In this document: piece after piece, positions 41,093-51,260 of the stretch
How positions within the stretch are numbered: position 1 is the stretch's first letter
Layout: each line of letters opens with the position of its first letter
Source of the DNA: Dyella lipolytica
GTDB taxonomy: Bacteria; Pseudomonadota; Gammaproteobacteria; Xanthomonadales; Rhodanobacteraceae
NCBI RefSeq assembly: GCF_030160075.1
Contig: NZ_BSNQ01000009.1
Location: 864,295-928,294 of the forward strand
DNA length: 64,000 nt
Direction: 5' to 3'
Position numbers and translations under genes: made by a program
Notes under the pieces: model-generated
The model's input: only the letters and a program-made list of their open reading frames with translations
Told to the model about the DNA's origin: nothing
Database searches by the model: none

Positions 41093-42475
41093 TTATGCGG
41101 GGACGTGCCGGTCGAGCAAATCGAGCAGGGCTGCGCGCGGGAGTTTGCCCGTCTCGTTACGCGGCAAGGCGTCGACCAGGCGCAGCGGACGCGGCAGAAA
41201 GACGGGATCGATCGAGGCGCGCAAGGCGTCGAGGATCAGGTGCTCGTCGAGCGTCGGCGCCACCACCAGCGCAGCAATGCGCCGCACGCCGATGGCGTCG
41301 GCATCGTCGAGCTGGAACACCACGCCATCCTGCACGCCGGGTATGGCGAGTAGGCGATGGGTGAGGTCACCCAGTGAGGCGCGCTTGCCGGCAATTTCCA
41401 ACATATCGGCGTGGCGGCCGCGCAGCTCGAAGCGGCGGCCTTCGTCGTGCAGGCTCACGATGTCCGCCAGGGTTGCGGGCGCATCAAGCTGCGGTGCGTC
41501 GATCTGCGTGCCGTCGGGTTGCGGATGCAGGTGCACGCCGTGGTAGAGCGACCAGCGGCTGTCCACCGTGACGCGCCGCGTGGCGAAGGCGCAGGTTTCG
41601 GTGGAACCGAAGACTTCCAGCAGCGGCGCGTCGAAACACTGTTCGGCTTGTGCGGCCAGTTCGGGCGGCATCGGTGCGGTGGCCGAGAGCATCGCGGCCA
41701 GTGGCGGCAAACGTACGCCCGATTCGACTAGTGCGCGCAGATGCACCGGCGTGGTGACCAGTACGCGCGGCGCGGGTATGTCTTCAAGTGCAGTGGCGAT
41801 ATCGGCGGGAAAGAAAGGCCGGCCGGCATGCACCTGCACGTCACCGAGCAGCGGCAGCAGCACCGACATTTCGACGCCGTAGATGTGCTGCGGCGGCACC
41901 GTGGCAACCACGGCGAAACGCTCGCCGACTACGTGATGCAACATACGCAGATTGCCAGCGGTGCTCGCGTGCAGGTTGCGCCAGGTCTTGACGTTGGCAC
42001 GTGGCGTACCGGTGGAGCCGGAGGTGTAGCCGACGGCCACGTGTTGGCCGGCAGGAATGGACGGCCATTCGACGGCGTTCGATGCCGACGCGTCCACCAG
42101 CAACGTCGGCAGGGCGTGGTAACGGTGCGGGGCGGGATCCATCGACCGATCACCTATGGCATGGCAACCCGGATGGGCGGCCATCACTTCCTCTACCGCG
42201 TGGGGTGCGCGCGAAGGCGGCAGTAGGTTGGCCTGTCCACGCAGGGCGATAGCGCAGAAGGCGACCATGAAGGCGTAGCGGTCCTCGCACAGGTTGACGG
42301 CAGCGGATGCGTCGGGCAACTGCGCCGCGACACGCTGCACATGCGCGATGAACTGCGCTGCGGTGATCGCCTGGCCATCGTGCAGGGCGACCACACGCTG
42401 CGGATCGTCCACCTTCAACAGAGGCAGCAGGCGCTGCGCTTCATCGCGTTGGTAGGTTTCGTAGACGATCGCCAC
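41093..42475 (-). CDS. AMP-dependent acyl/aryl ligase, XanA2-like
   Basis: 460 aa from a GTG at 42475 that has AGGAG 8 nt upstream; an ATG at 42511 is the alternative. Adenylation motifs: YTSGSTGTPRANVKTW (P-loop), VFGSTETCAFATR and C-terminal RNETGKLPR with the catalytic Lys. It lacks the full length of typical acyl-CoA synthetases. Short ligases of this kind sit in aryl-polyene and xanthomonadin loci, where they activate the hydroxybenzoate starter for the ACP. Here it is 35 kb from the pigment genes, so that link is an inference. Confidence 0.78.
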   Translation of the reverse strand: MAIVYETYQRDEAQRLLPLLKVDDPQRVVALHDGQAITAAQFIAHVQRVAAQLPDASAAVNLCEDRYAFMVAFCAIALRGQANLLPPSRAPHAVEEVMAAHPGCHAIGDRSMDPAPHRYHALPTLLVDASASNAVEWPSIPAGQHVAVGYTSGSTGTPRANVKTWRNLHASTAGNLRMLHHVVGERFAVVATVPPQHIYGVEMSVLLPLLGDVQVHAGRPFFPADIATALEDIPAPRVLVTTPVHLRALVESGVRLPPLAAMLSATAPMPPELAAQAEQCFDAPLLEVFGSTETCAFATRRVTVDSRWSLYHGVHLHPQPDGTQIDAPQLDAPATLADIVSLHDEGRRFELRGRHADMLEIAGKRASLGDLTHRLLAIPGVQDGVVFQLDDADAIGVRRIAALVVAPTLDEHLILDALRASIDPVFLPRPLRLVDALPRNETGKLPRAALLDLLDRHVPA

Positions 42476-42630
42476 GCCGTGCGCTCCTGGTCGCTTTACC
42501 GATGCAAGCACCCCGTGCCGACACGGCGGGTCGGTTGCTGCCGGTACTTGGGGTTGTCTCCTGCACGCCCCTATCCTGATGGTTGCGGCTGAATCGGCAC
42601 CTACCGCGCCGCCATCATGTTTCGCAGGAT

Positions 42631-43203
42631 TCAGGTTCGGATGATAGCGCCTGACAGCGCATCCCGGATGGTGGTGGGCTGGGACGCACCGCCTAGGGGC
42701 GCATCGACGATGCCGTCTAGCGCATCGCCGAAATAGGTGGTCAGCGTCGCAAGATCACGCGCCGGGGGATGGCCGTGAAGGTTGGCGCTGGTGGAGACCA
42801 GGGCGCCGCCGAACGCGCGGCACAAAGCAGCGGCGGGAGCATGCGCGGTCACCCGCAGGGCGATGCCCGGATGCGCGCCGGCCACCCACTCCGGCACGTC
42901 GGCGCTGCGCGGGAAGACCCAGGTGTGCGGACCCGGCCAGCTTGCGCGGACTTGCGCCAGCACGCCCGCCGGCACCTTGGTGATATCGATGTAGCGCGCG
43001 AGCTGAGCGAAGTCGGCGGCAATCAGCAGCACGCCTTGCGTCGCGGGGCGTTGCTTGAGCGCGAAGATGCGGTCGAAGGCGCTGCGCTCGTGCGGGTCGC
43101 AGCCGAGGCCGAAGACGGCTTCGGTCGGATAGGCCAGGACGTCGCCGCTACGCAACGAGGCGGCGGCGGCATCCAGTTCGGCAAGGGAATAGCACCGAGG
43201 CAC
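42631..43203 (-). CDS. tsaC: Threonylcarbamoyl-AMP synthase (Sua5/YciO/YrdC family)
   Basis: 190 aa, standard for the short TsaC/RimN form. Contains VLAYPTEAVFGLGCDP (about 21-36), LKQRP, PGPHTWVFP and the closing STSANLHGHPPARD. Makes threonylcarbamoyl-AMP for t6A37 of ANN-decoding tRNAs. Only one base separates it from topA. Confidence 0.94.
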   Translation of the reverse strand: MPRCYSLAELDAAAASLRSGDVLAYPTEAVFGLGCDPHERSAFDRIFALKQRPATQGVLLIAADFAQLARYIDITKVPAGVLAQVRASWPGPHTWVFPRSADVPEWVAGAHPGIALRVTAHAPAAALCRAFGGALVSTSANLHGHPPARDLATLTTYFGDALDGIVDAPLGGASQPTTIRDALSGAIIRT

Positions 43204-45699
43204 TTAGGCTCCGGTCTTTGCCGTCGCCGATTTTTTCGCGGTAGCTTTTTTAGCGGCGGTCTTCTTAGTTGCCGTCTTCTTGCCGGCGGCTTTCTTGGTG
43301 GCCGTCTTTTTGGGCGCTGCTTTCTTCTCGGCGGCTTTCTTGGCCGCCGGTGCTGCTTTCTTCGATGCAGCCTTGGTGGTCTTCTTGCCGAAGCGCCCTT
43401 TCTTGACGGGCGCAGCGGCCAGCAGTTCCACGCACTGCGCTTCGGTCAGATCTTTCGGCTCCTGATCCTTCGGAATGCGCGCGTTCTTTTCGCCGTCGGT
43501 GATGTACGGGCCGTAACGGCCGTTGAGCACCTGCACACCGTTGCCGAAATCTTTGATGATGCGGTTGGCGATCAGCTCCAGTTTTTCCTGCACGATCTGC
43601 AGGGCGCGCGGCAGTTCGATGGTGTACGGGTCGTCTTCAGGCTTGAGCGAGGCGTAGGTGCTGCCCTGCTTCACGAAGGGGCCGAAGCGACCGATACCTA
43701 CGCTTACCTCGTCGCCGTTCTCGGCCTGGCCGAGTTGGCGAGGCAGCTTGAACAGTTCGATGGCCTCATGCAGCGTGATCGTGTGCATGCTCTGGCCGGG
43801 GCGCAGAGAGGCGAATTGCAGCTTTTCGTCCACGTCCTTGTCGCCGATTTGCGCGTACGGTCCATAGCGGCCCAGGCGCACGGAGAGCGGCTTGCCGGTT
43901 TTAGGATCCTGGCCCAGTTCGCGCGCGCCGGTGGCTTCGCTGCGGTCGACGGTTTCGGTTTTCTCGTCCACTTGCTGCTTGAACGGCAGCCAGAAGCGCT
44001 CCATCAGCGGCACCCAGGCTTCTTCGCCGCGGCTTACCGCATCGAGTTCGTCTTCGAGCTTGGCGGTGAAGTCGTAGTCGACGTATTGGGTGAAATGCTG
44101 GGTCAGGAAGTTGCTCACCGCGCGGCCGACGTCGGTCGGTTTGAAGCGGCGGCTTTCCAGCAGCACGTATTCGCGGTTTTGCAGCACCTGGATGATGCTG
44201 GCGTAGGTGGACGGACGGCCGATGCCGTATTCCTCCAACGCCTTGACCAAGCTGGCTTCGGAGAAGCGCGGCGGCGGTTCGGTGAAATGCTGGTCGGTGA
44301 CGATGTCCTGCAGCGGCACGTGTTCGCCTTTGGCCAGGCGTGGCAGGCGACGGCCTTCGTCTTCGTCTTCAGCGGTTTTCTGATCGCGGCCTTCTTCGTA
44401 CACCGCAAGAAAGCCGGGATCGATCACCGTGGTACCGGTGGCGCGGAAGGCCGCATCGCCACCAGCCACGTTTTTGAGGTCGAAATCCACCGACACGGTG
44501 TTGAGCGTGGCGTGGATCATCTGGCAGGCGACGGTACGCTTCCAGATCAGCTCGTAGAGCTTGCGCTGTTCGTCGTTGAGGAACGCCGACACCTCGCGCG
44601 GTGTGCGCAGCGCGGAGGTCGGGCGAATCGCCTCATGCGCTTCCTGTGCGTTCTTGGACTTGGTGCGATAGACCTGCGCCTGATCGGGCAGCGCCTTATT
44701 GCCAAAATCGCGGGAAATCAGCTGGCGCAGTTCGCCGACGGCATCCTCCGACAACGCGGTGGAGTCGGTACGCATGTAGGTGATCAGGCCGACGTTGCCT
44801 TCGCTGCCCAGACCCACGCCTTCGTACAGACCCTGCGCGACTTTCATGGTGCGGCTGGTCGTGAAGCCGAGCTTGCGCGCCGCTTCCTGCTGCAGCGTGG
44901 AGGTGGTGAACGGCGGCGCCGGGCGGCGCTTGCGTTCCTTGCTGCCCACTTCGCTGACGGTGAGGCGGCCGTGCGCGGCTTCCTTCAAGGCCGCGCGGGC
45001 GGCCATGGCATCGGTTTCGTTGGTGAGATCGAATTGTTCGAACTTCTTGCCGTTGAGCTTGGTGAGGCGCGCGCTGAAATCGCCGTCGGCGTGCTTGAGC
45101 TGGGCTTCTACGCTCCAGTATTCGCGGGCGATAAAGGCTTCGATCTCTTCTTCGCGTTCCACGATCATGCGCAGCGCGGGGCTTTGCACGCGGCCGGCGG
45201 ACAGACCGCGCTGCACTTTGCGCCACAGCACGGGCGAGAGGTTGAAGCCGACCAGGTAATCCAGCGCGCGGCGCGCCTGCTGCGCATCGACCATGTCGTG
45301 CGACAGCTCGCGCGGCGCGGCGACGGCAGCCTTGATCGCCTTGGGCGTGATCTCGGAGAACACCACGCGATGCAGCTGCTTGCCGCTGGTGAGGCCGCGC
45401 TCCTTGAGGATCTCGCTGATGTGCCAGCTGATCGCCTCGCCTTCGCGATCCAAGTCGGTCGCCAGATAGATGTCGTCGGCCAGCTTGGCGGCCTTGGCGA
45501 TGGCATCGACGTGTTTCTCGTTGCGCTCGATCACCTCGTACTTCATGGCGAACTGGTGCTCGGGGTCGACCGCGCCTTCTTTGGGCTTCAGGTCGCGGAC
45601 ATGACCGTAGGAGGCCAGAACCTGAAAGTCCTTGCCGAGGTATTTGTTGATCGTCTTGGCCTTGGCCGGCGATTCAACGATGAGCAGGTTTTTTGCCAT
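43204..45699 (-). CDS. topA: DNA topoisomerase I with Lys/Ala-rich C-terminal tail
   Basis: 831 aa. Toprim region ATDLDREGEAISWHI (about 80-94), the catalytic Tyr308 in GLITYMRTDST, and three C-terminal repeats (LGRYGPYAQIG, IGRFGPFVKQG, NGRYGPYITDG) in place of Cys-type zinc fingers. The last 65 or so residues are an alternating Lys/Ala/Thr histone-H1-like tail, expected to bind DNA. Relaxes negative supercoils. Such tails are known from other Lysobacterales. Confidence 0.97.
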   Translation of the reverse strand: MAKNLLIVESPAKAKTINKYLGKDFQVLASYGHVRDLKPKEGAVDPEHQFAMKYEVIERNEKHVDAIAKAAKLADDIYLATDLDREGEAISWHISEILKERGLTSGKQLHRVVFSEITPKAIKAAVAAPRELSHDMVDAQQARRALDYLVGFNLSPVLWRKVQRGLSAGRVQSPALRMIVEREEEIEAFIAREYWSVEAQLKHADGDFSARLTKLNGKKFEQFDLTNETDAMAARAALKEAAHGRLTVSEVGSKERKRRPAPPFTTSTLQQEAARKLGFTTSRTMKVAQGLYEGVGLGSEGNVGLITYMRTDSTALSEDAVGELRQLISRDFGNKALPDQAQVYRTKSKNAQEAHEAIRPTSALRTPREVSAFLNDEQRKLYELIWKRTVACQMIHATLNTVSVDFDLKNVAGGDAAFRATGTTVIDPGFLAVYEEGRDQKTAEDEDEGRRLPRLAKGEHVPLQDIVTDQHFTEPPPRFSEASLVKALEEYGIGRPSTYASIIQVLQNREYVLLESRRFKPTDVGRAVSNFLTQHFTQYVDYDFTAKLEDELDAVSRGEEAWVPLMERFWLPFKQQVDEKTETVDRSEATGARELGQDPKTGKPLSVRLGRYGPYAQIGDKDVDEKLQFASLRPGQSMHTITLHEAIELFKLPRQLGQAENGDEVSVGIGRFGPFVKQGSTYASLKPEDDPYTIELPRALQIVQEKLELIANRIIKDFGNGVQVLNGRYGPYITDGEKNARIPKDQEPKDLTEAQCVELLAAAPVKKGRFGKKTTKAASKKAAPAAKKAAEKKAAPKKTATKKAAGKKTATKKTAAKKATAKKSATAKTGA

Positions 45700-45829
45700 G
45701 TGGCTTGGGGTTCCAGGGGTCCATCCGCGGCCTTGTGCTGCGGCCGCCTATATATAGTTGGAAGCACGCCGGCTCGACGACTGTCAAGCTGGCGCGTGTG
45801 AAAACGAGGCCTGGCGCGGTTTCTTGAAT

Positions 45830-45862
45830 CTCGAAAACTCGCCTTCCTGGCGATTTTTCGAG
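45830..45862. repeat. Large imperfect hairpin upstream of topA
   Basis: CTCGAAAACTCGCC (45830-45843) and GGCGATTTTTCGAG (45849-45862) pair over 14 bp with one mismatch around a 5-base loop. It lies in the 258-bp topA-dprA gap with a second hairpin to its right; no T-run makes it a plain terminator. Confidence 0.6.
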
Positions 45863-45900
45863 TCAGCAAGCCCGGCGCATGTCCGGACTCGCTTCCGTCG

Positions 45901-45922
45901 TTCAAGCACTTTCGTGCTTGAA
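45901..45922. repeat. Perfect 9-bp hairpin, second element in the topA-dprA gap
   Basis: TTCAAGCAC (45901-45909) and GTGCTTGAA (45914-45922) with a TTTC loop. Reads the same in both directions. 39 bp right of the other hairpin. Confidence 0.7.
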
Positions 45923-45957
45923 CACGAGCGGCACATCCCGTGCCGCCGGGTACCCGT

Positions 45958-47103
45958 TCAGACGCCCGGGAGGCGCTGGTAGCGACCGCCCGGCAAACCT
46001 TCGACACAACCTTCCAGCTCCAGCATGAGCAGCATGGATGACAGCACCGCGGCACTTTGCCCTGTGCGCGTCGCCAGTTCGTCCAGCGCCGCCGGATCGT
46101 GGCCGAGCACGTCCAGCAGCCGTTGGTAATCCGGATCGTCGCGCCAGCCGCCTTTCGCCCGGCGATGGCGTTCCGTGGATACCGCCGTCGGCAGATCGAG
46201 GCGCTGGGCCAGCTCGGCACCCAGCGCCCGCGCGGCGGGAGTCAGGGATTCGACGATTTCCGAAGCGCTTTCGACCAGCCGCGCACCTTCCCTGATCAGA
46301 CGGTGGCAGCCACGGGCGAGCGGATTATGGATGGAACCGGGCACGGCGAATACCTCCCTGCCCTGTTCGCCTGCCAGCCGGGCCGTAATCAGCGACCCCG
46401 ATTGCAGCCCTGCCTCGATCACCACCGTGCCGAGCGACAATCCGGCGATGAGGCGATTGCGACGCGGAAAGTGGTCTGCGCGAGCGGCCGTACCCGGCGG
46501 GAATTCGCTGACCAGCGCCCCCTGCGCCGCCACTCGCGCGGATAACTCGCGATGTTTTCGCGGGTAGACCAGATCCGGCCCCGTGCCGATCACCGCGACG
46601 GTGGGCTGGCCCGCCTCGAGGGTGGCCTCGTGCGCCGCGCCGTCGATACCGTCAGCCAGACCGCTGGTCACCACGAAACCGGCCAGCGCAAGGCTGCGGG
46701 CGAAGGCGCGCGCGTTGGCCTTGCCGGCGATGCTGGCGCTGCGCGCGCCCACGATCGCGACTTGCGGATGCAGCAGAAGGCTGGCGTCGCCGCTAATAAA
46801 TAGGGCGGCTGGCGGTTGGGGAATGGTTTCCAGCTGCGGCGGGAAATCGGCCTCGGTACAACGCAACAGCCGATGTCCCGGTTCGGCCAGCCAGGCGAGG
46901 TCGGCGGTGAGCCTGGTCTCGTCCGGCTGATCCAGCCAGGTCTTCGCTTCGGGATCGAGCGAGGATGCCTGACGGCGCAGCTGGGCAAGCACCTGGTCGA
47001 TGCTGCCCCGTGTCGCACCGAGTCGCTCGCGCAATCCGCCTGGTCCCAGTCCCGGTGTGCGCAGCGCGATCAGCCAATCGCGCAGTTCGGCATGCTCGTT
47101 CAT
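45958..47103 (-). CDS. dprA: DNA processing protein A (competence)
   Basis: 381 aa. Rossmann-like DprA/Smf domain with VAIVGARSASIAGKANA, SGLADGIDGAAHEATLEAG and PPGTAARADHFPRRNRLIAGLS; a C-terminal winged-helix domain (about 315-381) ends the protein. Loads RecA on incoming single-stranded DNA during transformation. Its presence suggests competence for DNA uptake, which fits an integron-bearing chromosome. Confidence 0.94.
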   Translation of the reverse strand: MNEHAELRDWLIALRTPGLGPGGLRERLGATRGSIDQVLAQLRRQASSLDPEAKTWLDQPDETRLTADLAWLAEPGHRLLRCTEADFPPQLETIPQPPAALFISGDASLLLHPQVAIVGARSASIAGKANARAFARSLALAGFVVTSGLADGIDGAAHEATLEAGQPTVAVIGTGPDLVYPRKHRELSARVAAQGALVSEFPPGTAARADHFPRRNRLIAGLSLGTVVIEAGLQSGSLITARLAGEQGREVFAVPGSIHNPLARGCHRLIREGARLVESASEIVESLTPAARALGAELAQRLDLPTAVSTERHRRAKGGWRDDPDYQRLLDVLGHDPAALDELATRTGQSAAVLSSMLLMLELEGCVEGLPGGRYQRLPGV

Positions 47104-47189
47104 GCCGCGAGTCTACGCGAGCCCCGCAAACAACAACGGCGCGGGATGACCGCGCCGTGCTGTGAGGCAATGTCACCGTCCGGCCTGCT

Positions 47190-48338
47190 CTATTCAGGCA
47201 TTTTGACCCTTGCACCGATCTTCGCTGGCTTGAGGCCATCCATCACCACGCCGTAGCTGACGCGATCGAAGGTGCGGAAGATCATCACGTGTCCGACGTA
47301 TTCGTCGGGCAAGGTAACGAACTTGTGGTTGTAACGCGTCCAGCTGCTATGGGCCACATCGTCCGGCACCTGTTGGCCCGGCTGCCACAGCGAGAAGGTC
47401 GTGCCGTTGTCGACGCCGTCCTTCGAACCGACCGAAAGCACCACCACGTCGTTCGGTCCGACCTGGCTCAGGCGTTCCTGCGCATAGGCGATCACGCGGC
47501 CATCGGCCGGCAATGACTTCGGCGGATGCGGGTAGTAGTAAGGGTCGTACGGGTTGTCGTCGATCGGCATCAGGCGATCGCCGGCGCGGATTTCCATGAT
47601 GGAACTCAGCAGCAGCAGGGTCGACGGATCGCCGCCGCGCAGCACTTCGGCCGTGCCGATCACGGTGACTTCCATGGCCAGCGTCTTGCCGCGGAAGGTG
47701 TGATTGGGCGTGACGTTGTCGATATCCGTCTTCCACTCCTCGGTCCACGGCGAGCGGGTGGTGGCGACGTCGCTGTCCACCAGATTGGCGGCCATCTCGT
47801 CGTTTTCCTGATCGTGCGAACCGCCGTAGGTGCGGAAGACATGGGTTGGACGCACGATGGCCCAGCGCTGGCCGGGCTGCGCATCGAGGTTGCGCACGTA
47901 GATATTGCGGCCGGAGGTGCCGGTGAGGTCGCCCTCTTCGAAGCCCATCACGTAGGGCGCGTTTTTCACCGCATCCGGATCTACGACGCGCGAATCCTTC
48001 AGGAACGGCTTCAGCTGATCGACCGGAATGGCGGGAATCGCGTCGCCTTCACGATGGATGGACGGCGTCAGCCGCAGCGACGGTCCACCATTGATGAAGG
48101 ACAGGTCGAGCACATCACCCGGATAGATCAGGTGTGGATTGCGTACCTGCGGATTGGCCTGCCAGATCTCCGGCCACAGCCAGGGCTTGGACAGAAAACG
48201 AGCGGAGACACCCCAGAGCGTATCGCCACGACGCACGGTATAGCTGTCGGGGTGATCGGCGCGTAGCTGTGTACCGGCCGCATAAACGGCCACTGTGACC
48301 AGCATGCCGGCCAGCAGCCCAATGGACTTTCTGATCAT
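47190..48338 (-). CDS. LysM-domain exported protein
   Basis: 382 aa from the ATG at 48338 (MIRKSIGLLAGMLVTVAVYA), a signal peptide cut near AAG; the open frame runs further left without coding character. One LysM domain follows (YTVRRGDTLWGVSARFLSKPWLWPEIWQANPQV, about 35-66), then a conserved beta-rich region with RNIYVRNLDAQPGQRW. Peptidoglycan-binding periplasmic protein of the type often placed between dprA and def. Confidence 0.88.
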   Translation of the reverse strand: MIRKSIGLLAGMLVTVAVYAAGTQLRADHPDSYTVRRGDTLWGVSARFLSKPWLWPEIWQANPQVRNPHLIYPGDVLDLSFINGGPSLRLTPSIHREGDAIPAIPVDQLKPFLKDSRVVDPDAVKNAPYVMGFEEGDLTGTSGRNIYVRNLDAQPGQRWAIVRPTHVFRTYGGSHDQENDEMAANLVDSDVATTRSPWTEEWKTDIDNVTPNHTFRGKTLAMEVTVIGTAEVLRGGDPSTLLLLSSIMEIRAGDRLMPIDDNPYDPYYYPHPPKSLPADGRVIAYAQERLSQVGPNDVVVLSVGSKDGVDNGTTFSLWQPGQQVPDDVAHSSWTRYNHKFVTLPDEYVGHVMIFRTFDRVSYGVVMDGLKPAKIGARVKMPE

Positions 48339-48437
48339 AAACGGGAATCCCCCCTCCCCCGATGCTCGGGCGAGTGTAACCGAACCGTTAACCCAAGCAA
48401 CACGTGCCAGTTGGCAAATTCGTCTGCCGACAACACG

Positions 48438-48464
48438 TTGAACCACGTACAATAACCATATTCT
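48438..48464 (+). promoter_or_regulatory. Possible promoter of the def-fmt-rsmB operon
   Basis: TTGAAC (48438-48443) and TATTCT (48459-48464) with a 15-bp spacer, about 65 bp upstream of def and divergent from the LysM gene. The spacing is shorter than ideal. Confidence 0.35.
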
Positions 48465-48529
48465 AGACCGCGCCCGGGTGGGCTTTTACCAAATCGCCCG
48501 CATTTCCGGCGCCTGCAGGTAACAAGTCC

Positions 48530-49039
48530 ATGTCCGTTTTGACCATTCTCGAGTTCCCCGACCCCCGGTTGCGCACCAAGGCCGAACCGGTGACCGTGTT
48601 CGACGCGACATTGAAGCAGTTCGTCGATGACATGTTCGAGACGATGTACGCCGCCAATGGTGTGGGCCTGGCCGCCACCCAGGTTAACGTGCATAAGCGC
48701 GTGCTGGTGGCGGACATGAGCGAAGAGCGCAACGAGCCGCTGGCGCTGATCAATGCCGAGATCCTGGAGAAAGAAGGTTCGCAGGTTTATCAGGAAGGCT
48801 GCCTGTCCTTTCCCGGCATCTATGCCGATGTAACACGCGCGCTGAAAGTGAAAGTGCGCGCGCAGGATGTGCAAGGCAACACGTTCGAGCTGGAAGTGGA
48901 AGGTCCGCTGGCTGTGTGCATCCAGCATGAAATGGATCATCTCTTGGGCAAGGTCTTCGTCGATTACCTGTCACCGCTGAAGCGCTCGATCCTGCTCAAG
49001 CGCATGGAGAAGCAGCGCAAGCAGGCAGCCAGCGCTTGA
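48530..49039 (+). CDS. def: Peptide deformylase
   Basis: 169 aa. The three family motifs are present: GVGLAATQV (about 44-52), EGCLSFPG (about 88-95) with the metal Cys, and QHEMDHLLG with the catalytic Glu and metal His residues. Removes N-formyl groups from new proteins. TGA overlaps the TTG start of fmt. Confidence 0.96.
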   Translation: MSVLTILEFPDPRLRTKAEPVTVFDATLKQFVDDMFETMYAANGVGLAATQVNVHKRVLVADMSEERNEPLALINAEILEKEGSQVYQEGCLSFPGIYADVTRALKVKVRAQDVQGNTFELEVEGPLAVCIQHEMDHLLGKVFVDYLSPLKRSILLKRMEKQRKQAASA

Positions 49040-49968
49040 GCCTGCGGATCGTTTTTGCCGGTACACCGGAATTTTCCGTCCCTTGTCTTGAAGCATGTCG
49101 CGCGAGTGGCGCCGAAGTCGTGGCCGTCTATACGCAGCCCGATCGTCCCGCGGGTCGCGGGCGCAAACTCACACCTAGTCCAGTGAAACTGGCTGCACTG
49201 ACGGCAAACATTCCGGTCGAGCAGCCCGAAACGCTGAAATCCACCGAAGCTCGCGACACGCTCGCGGCTTATCGACCTGACCTGATGGTGGTGGTCGCCT
49301 ACGGACTCATTCTTTCGCGCAAGGTACTGGCGATTCCGCGGCTGGGCTGTTGGAACGTGCATGCCAGCCTGCTGCCGCGCTGGCGCGGCGCGGCGCCGAT
49401 CCAACGTGCGATTCTTGCGGGCGATACGGAAACCGGTGTCGATCTGATGCACATGGAAGCCGGTCTCGATACCGGCCCAGTGTTGCTGGAACGACGCACG
49501 CCGATCAGCCGCGACGACACCGGCGGCTCGCTGCACGATCGCCTTTCGCTGCTCGGCGCCGACGTGTTGACCGAAGGTTTACGCCGCACGCTTGCGGGCG
49601 AATCGCTGCACGCAACGCCACAATCGGACGACGGCGTGATGTACGCGCACAAGTTGGAGAAGGCCGAAGCGCGGCTCGACTTCACGCGCCCGGCCATCTC
49701 GCTGGAGCGTCAGGTGCGTGCTTTCGATCCGTGGCCCGTGGCCGAAGGCGATATTGCCGGAGAAAACCTGCGTATCTGGGCGGCGCGAGCGGTCGAACAA
49801 AATCATCAGAGCACCCCAGGCAGCGTGGTCGCCGCACAACGCGACGGCATCGATATCGCGTGTGGCGAAGGCGTACTACGGGTGACAGCACTGCAGCGCG
49901 CCGGCGGCAAGCGCATCAGCGCCGCCGACTACCTCAACGCCCGTCCCGAATTGCGCGTCGCGCGATGA
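49036..49968 (+). CDS. fmt: Methionyl-tRNA formyltransferase
   Basis: 310 aa from a TTG that overlaps the def stop (TTGA). Opening [18 protein letters not shown], the formyl-transfer motif [18 protein letters not shown] (about 110-127) and DTGPVLLE. The usual ATG is absent, and TTG is needed to keep the conserved N-terminus. Makes fMet-tRNA, with def later removing the formyl group. Overlaps rsmB by 4 bp. Confidence 0.95.
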   Translation: MSLRIVFAGTPEFSVPCLEACRASGAEVVAVYTQPDRPAGRGRKLTPSPVKLAALTANIPVEQPETLKSTEARDTLAAYRPDLMVVVAYGLILSRKVLAIPRLGCWNVHASLLPRWRGAAPIQRAILAGDTETGVDLMHMEAGLDTGPVLLERRTPISRDDTGGSLHDRLSLLGADVLTEGLRRTLAGESLHATPQSDDGVMYAHKLEKAEARLDFTRPAISLERQVRAFDPWPVAEGDIAGENLRIWAARAVEQNHQSTPGSVVAAQRDGIDIACGEGVLRVTALQRAGGKRISAADYLNARPELRVAR

Positions 49969-51260
49969 ACGATACCCGCGCCCTCGCTGCGCAGGCGCTG
50001 GCCGATGTCGCCTTGCACGGCATGTCGCTGCGCGAAGCGATGGAACAACGCGCGCCGAAGCTACGCGACCCACGCGACCGCGCGCTGTTGATGGCCTTGC
50101 TGAGCGACGGCGCACGCTGGTGGCTGCGCTTCGACGCCGCACTCGACCGCCTGCTCGACAAACCGCTGCGTCGCAAAGAACCCGAAGTGCACGCACTGCT
50201 GGTCCTGGGCCTAGTGCAACTGGACATTCTCGAGCTGCAGGATTACGCCGCCGTAGCCGCCACGGTGGAAGCTACGCGCGCACTCAACCGCCCTCGCCTG
50301 GCCGGGCTGGTGAATGCCGTATTGCGTCGCTGGCAACGCGAACGCATCAACCTGCTTGCGGATTTGGATACACAGCCGCAGACACGCTACGCCATGCCGC
50401 CATGGTTGGTGGACGCCATCAGCAGCGATTGGCCTGCGCAGGCCGATGCCGTGCTTGCGGATGGCAATCGCGAACCGCCGCTGATGTTGCGCGCCAACCG
50501 CCGCCGCGTCACGCGTGAAGCATTGATCGAACAATTACGTGCAGATGGCTATACCGCCGATGCACATCCCTGGCTTGCCGACGGCATCGTGCTGCCTCAC
50601 AGCAGCGATGTCACACGTATGCCCGGTTTCGCACAAGGGCTTTTCGCCGTGCAGGACGGCGCTGCACAAGTGGCCGCCGATGTGGCCAACGTGCGTGATG
50701 GCCAGCGCGTGCTCGACGCTTGCGCTGCGCCGGGTGGCAAGGCCTGTCATCTGCTGGAGCGCGCAGACGTTGCATTGACCGCGCTGGAATTCGACACTGC
50801 ACGCGCCACGCGTATCCGCCAGAACCTGGATCGCCTCGGCTTGCAGGCCGATGTGCGTATCGGCGATGCGGGCGATCCTTCCGGCTGGTGGGATGGCAAA
50901 CTGTTCGACCGCATCCTGATCGATGCTCCTTGTTCGGCCACCGGTGTGCTGCGGCGACGGCCCGATATTCGGCTGCATCGTCGCGCCAGCGATATCGCGG
51001 CGCTGGTCGCGCAACAACAACGCATCTTGACCGCATTGTGGCCACTGCTCGCGCCGGGCGGGCGCCTCGTCTACATCACGTGTTCGTTGTTGCGCGCGGA
51101 GAACGAAACAGTGATCGGTAACTTCCTGGCCGGTCGCAACGATGCGAATGTGCTGCCGCTGCAGTTGCCAGTCGGACAAGCCGCCACGAACGGCTGGCAG
51201 ATTCTGCCTGGCGATGGCGACCTCGACGGCATGTACTATGCGGTGCTCGAACGGCGTTGA
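49965..51260 (+). CDS. rsmB: 16S rRNA (cytosine-967-C5)-methyltransferase
   Basis: 431 aa from the ATG at 49965. NusB-like N-terminal domain (about 1-140), then a SAM-binding domain with [17 protein letters not shown], the DAPCSATG motif and the second Cys in [11 protein letters not shown], both required for C5 methylation. Upstream frame extension is rejected. Third gene of the def-fmt-rsmB operon; its stop overlaps the next gene's ATG. Confidence 0.94.
   Translation: MNDTRALAAQALADVALHGMSLREAMEQRAPKLRDPRDRALLMALLSDGARWWLRFDAALDRLLDKPLRRKEPEVHALLVLGLVQLDILELQDYAAVAATVEATRALNRPRLAGLVNAVLRRWQRERINLLADLDTQPQTRYAMPPWLVDAISSDWPAQADAVLADGNREPPLMLRANRRRVTREALIEQLRADGYTADAHPWLADGIVLPHSSDVTRMPGFAQGLFAVQDGAAQVAADVANVRDGQRVLDACAAPGGKACHLLERADVALTALEFDTARATRIRQNLDRLGLQADVRIGDAGDPSGWWDGKLFDRILIDAPCSATGVLRRRPDIRLHRRASDIAALVAQQQRILTALWPLLAPGGRLVYITCSLLRAENETVIGNFLAGRNDANVLPLQLPVGQAATNGWQILPGDGDLDGMYYAVLERR

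Noticed and set aside
42769-45801. A 1010-codon open frame on the plus strand opposite topA
   Set aside because: High GC third positions keep antisense frames open; the protein is low complexity, and topA on the other strand is unmistakable. Similar long antisense frames opposite atpA, atpD and rpoD were dropped for the same reason.
45758-45982. 74-codon frame across the two hairpins
   Set aside because: Composition and palindromes suggest intergenic DNA; the frame also runs into the dprA 3' end.
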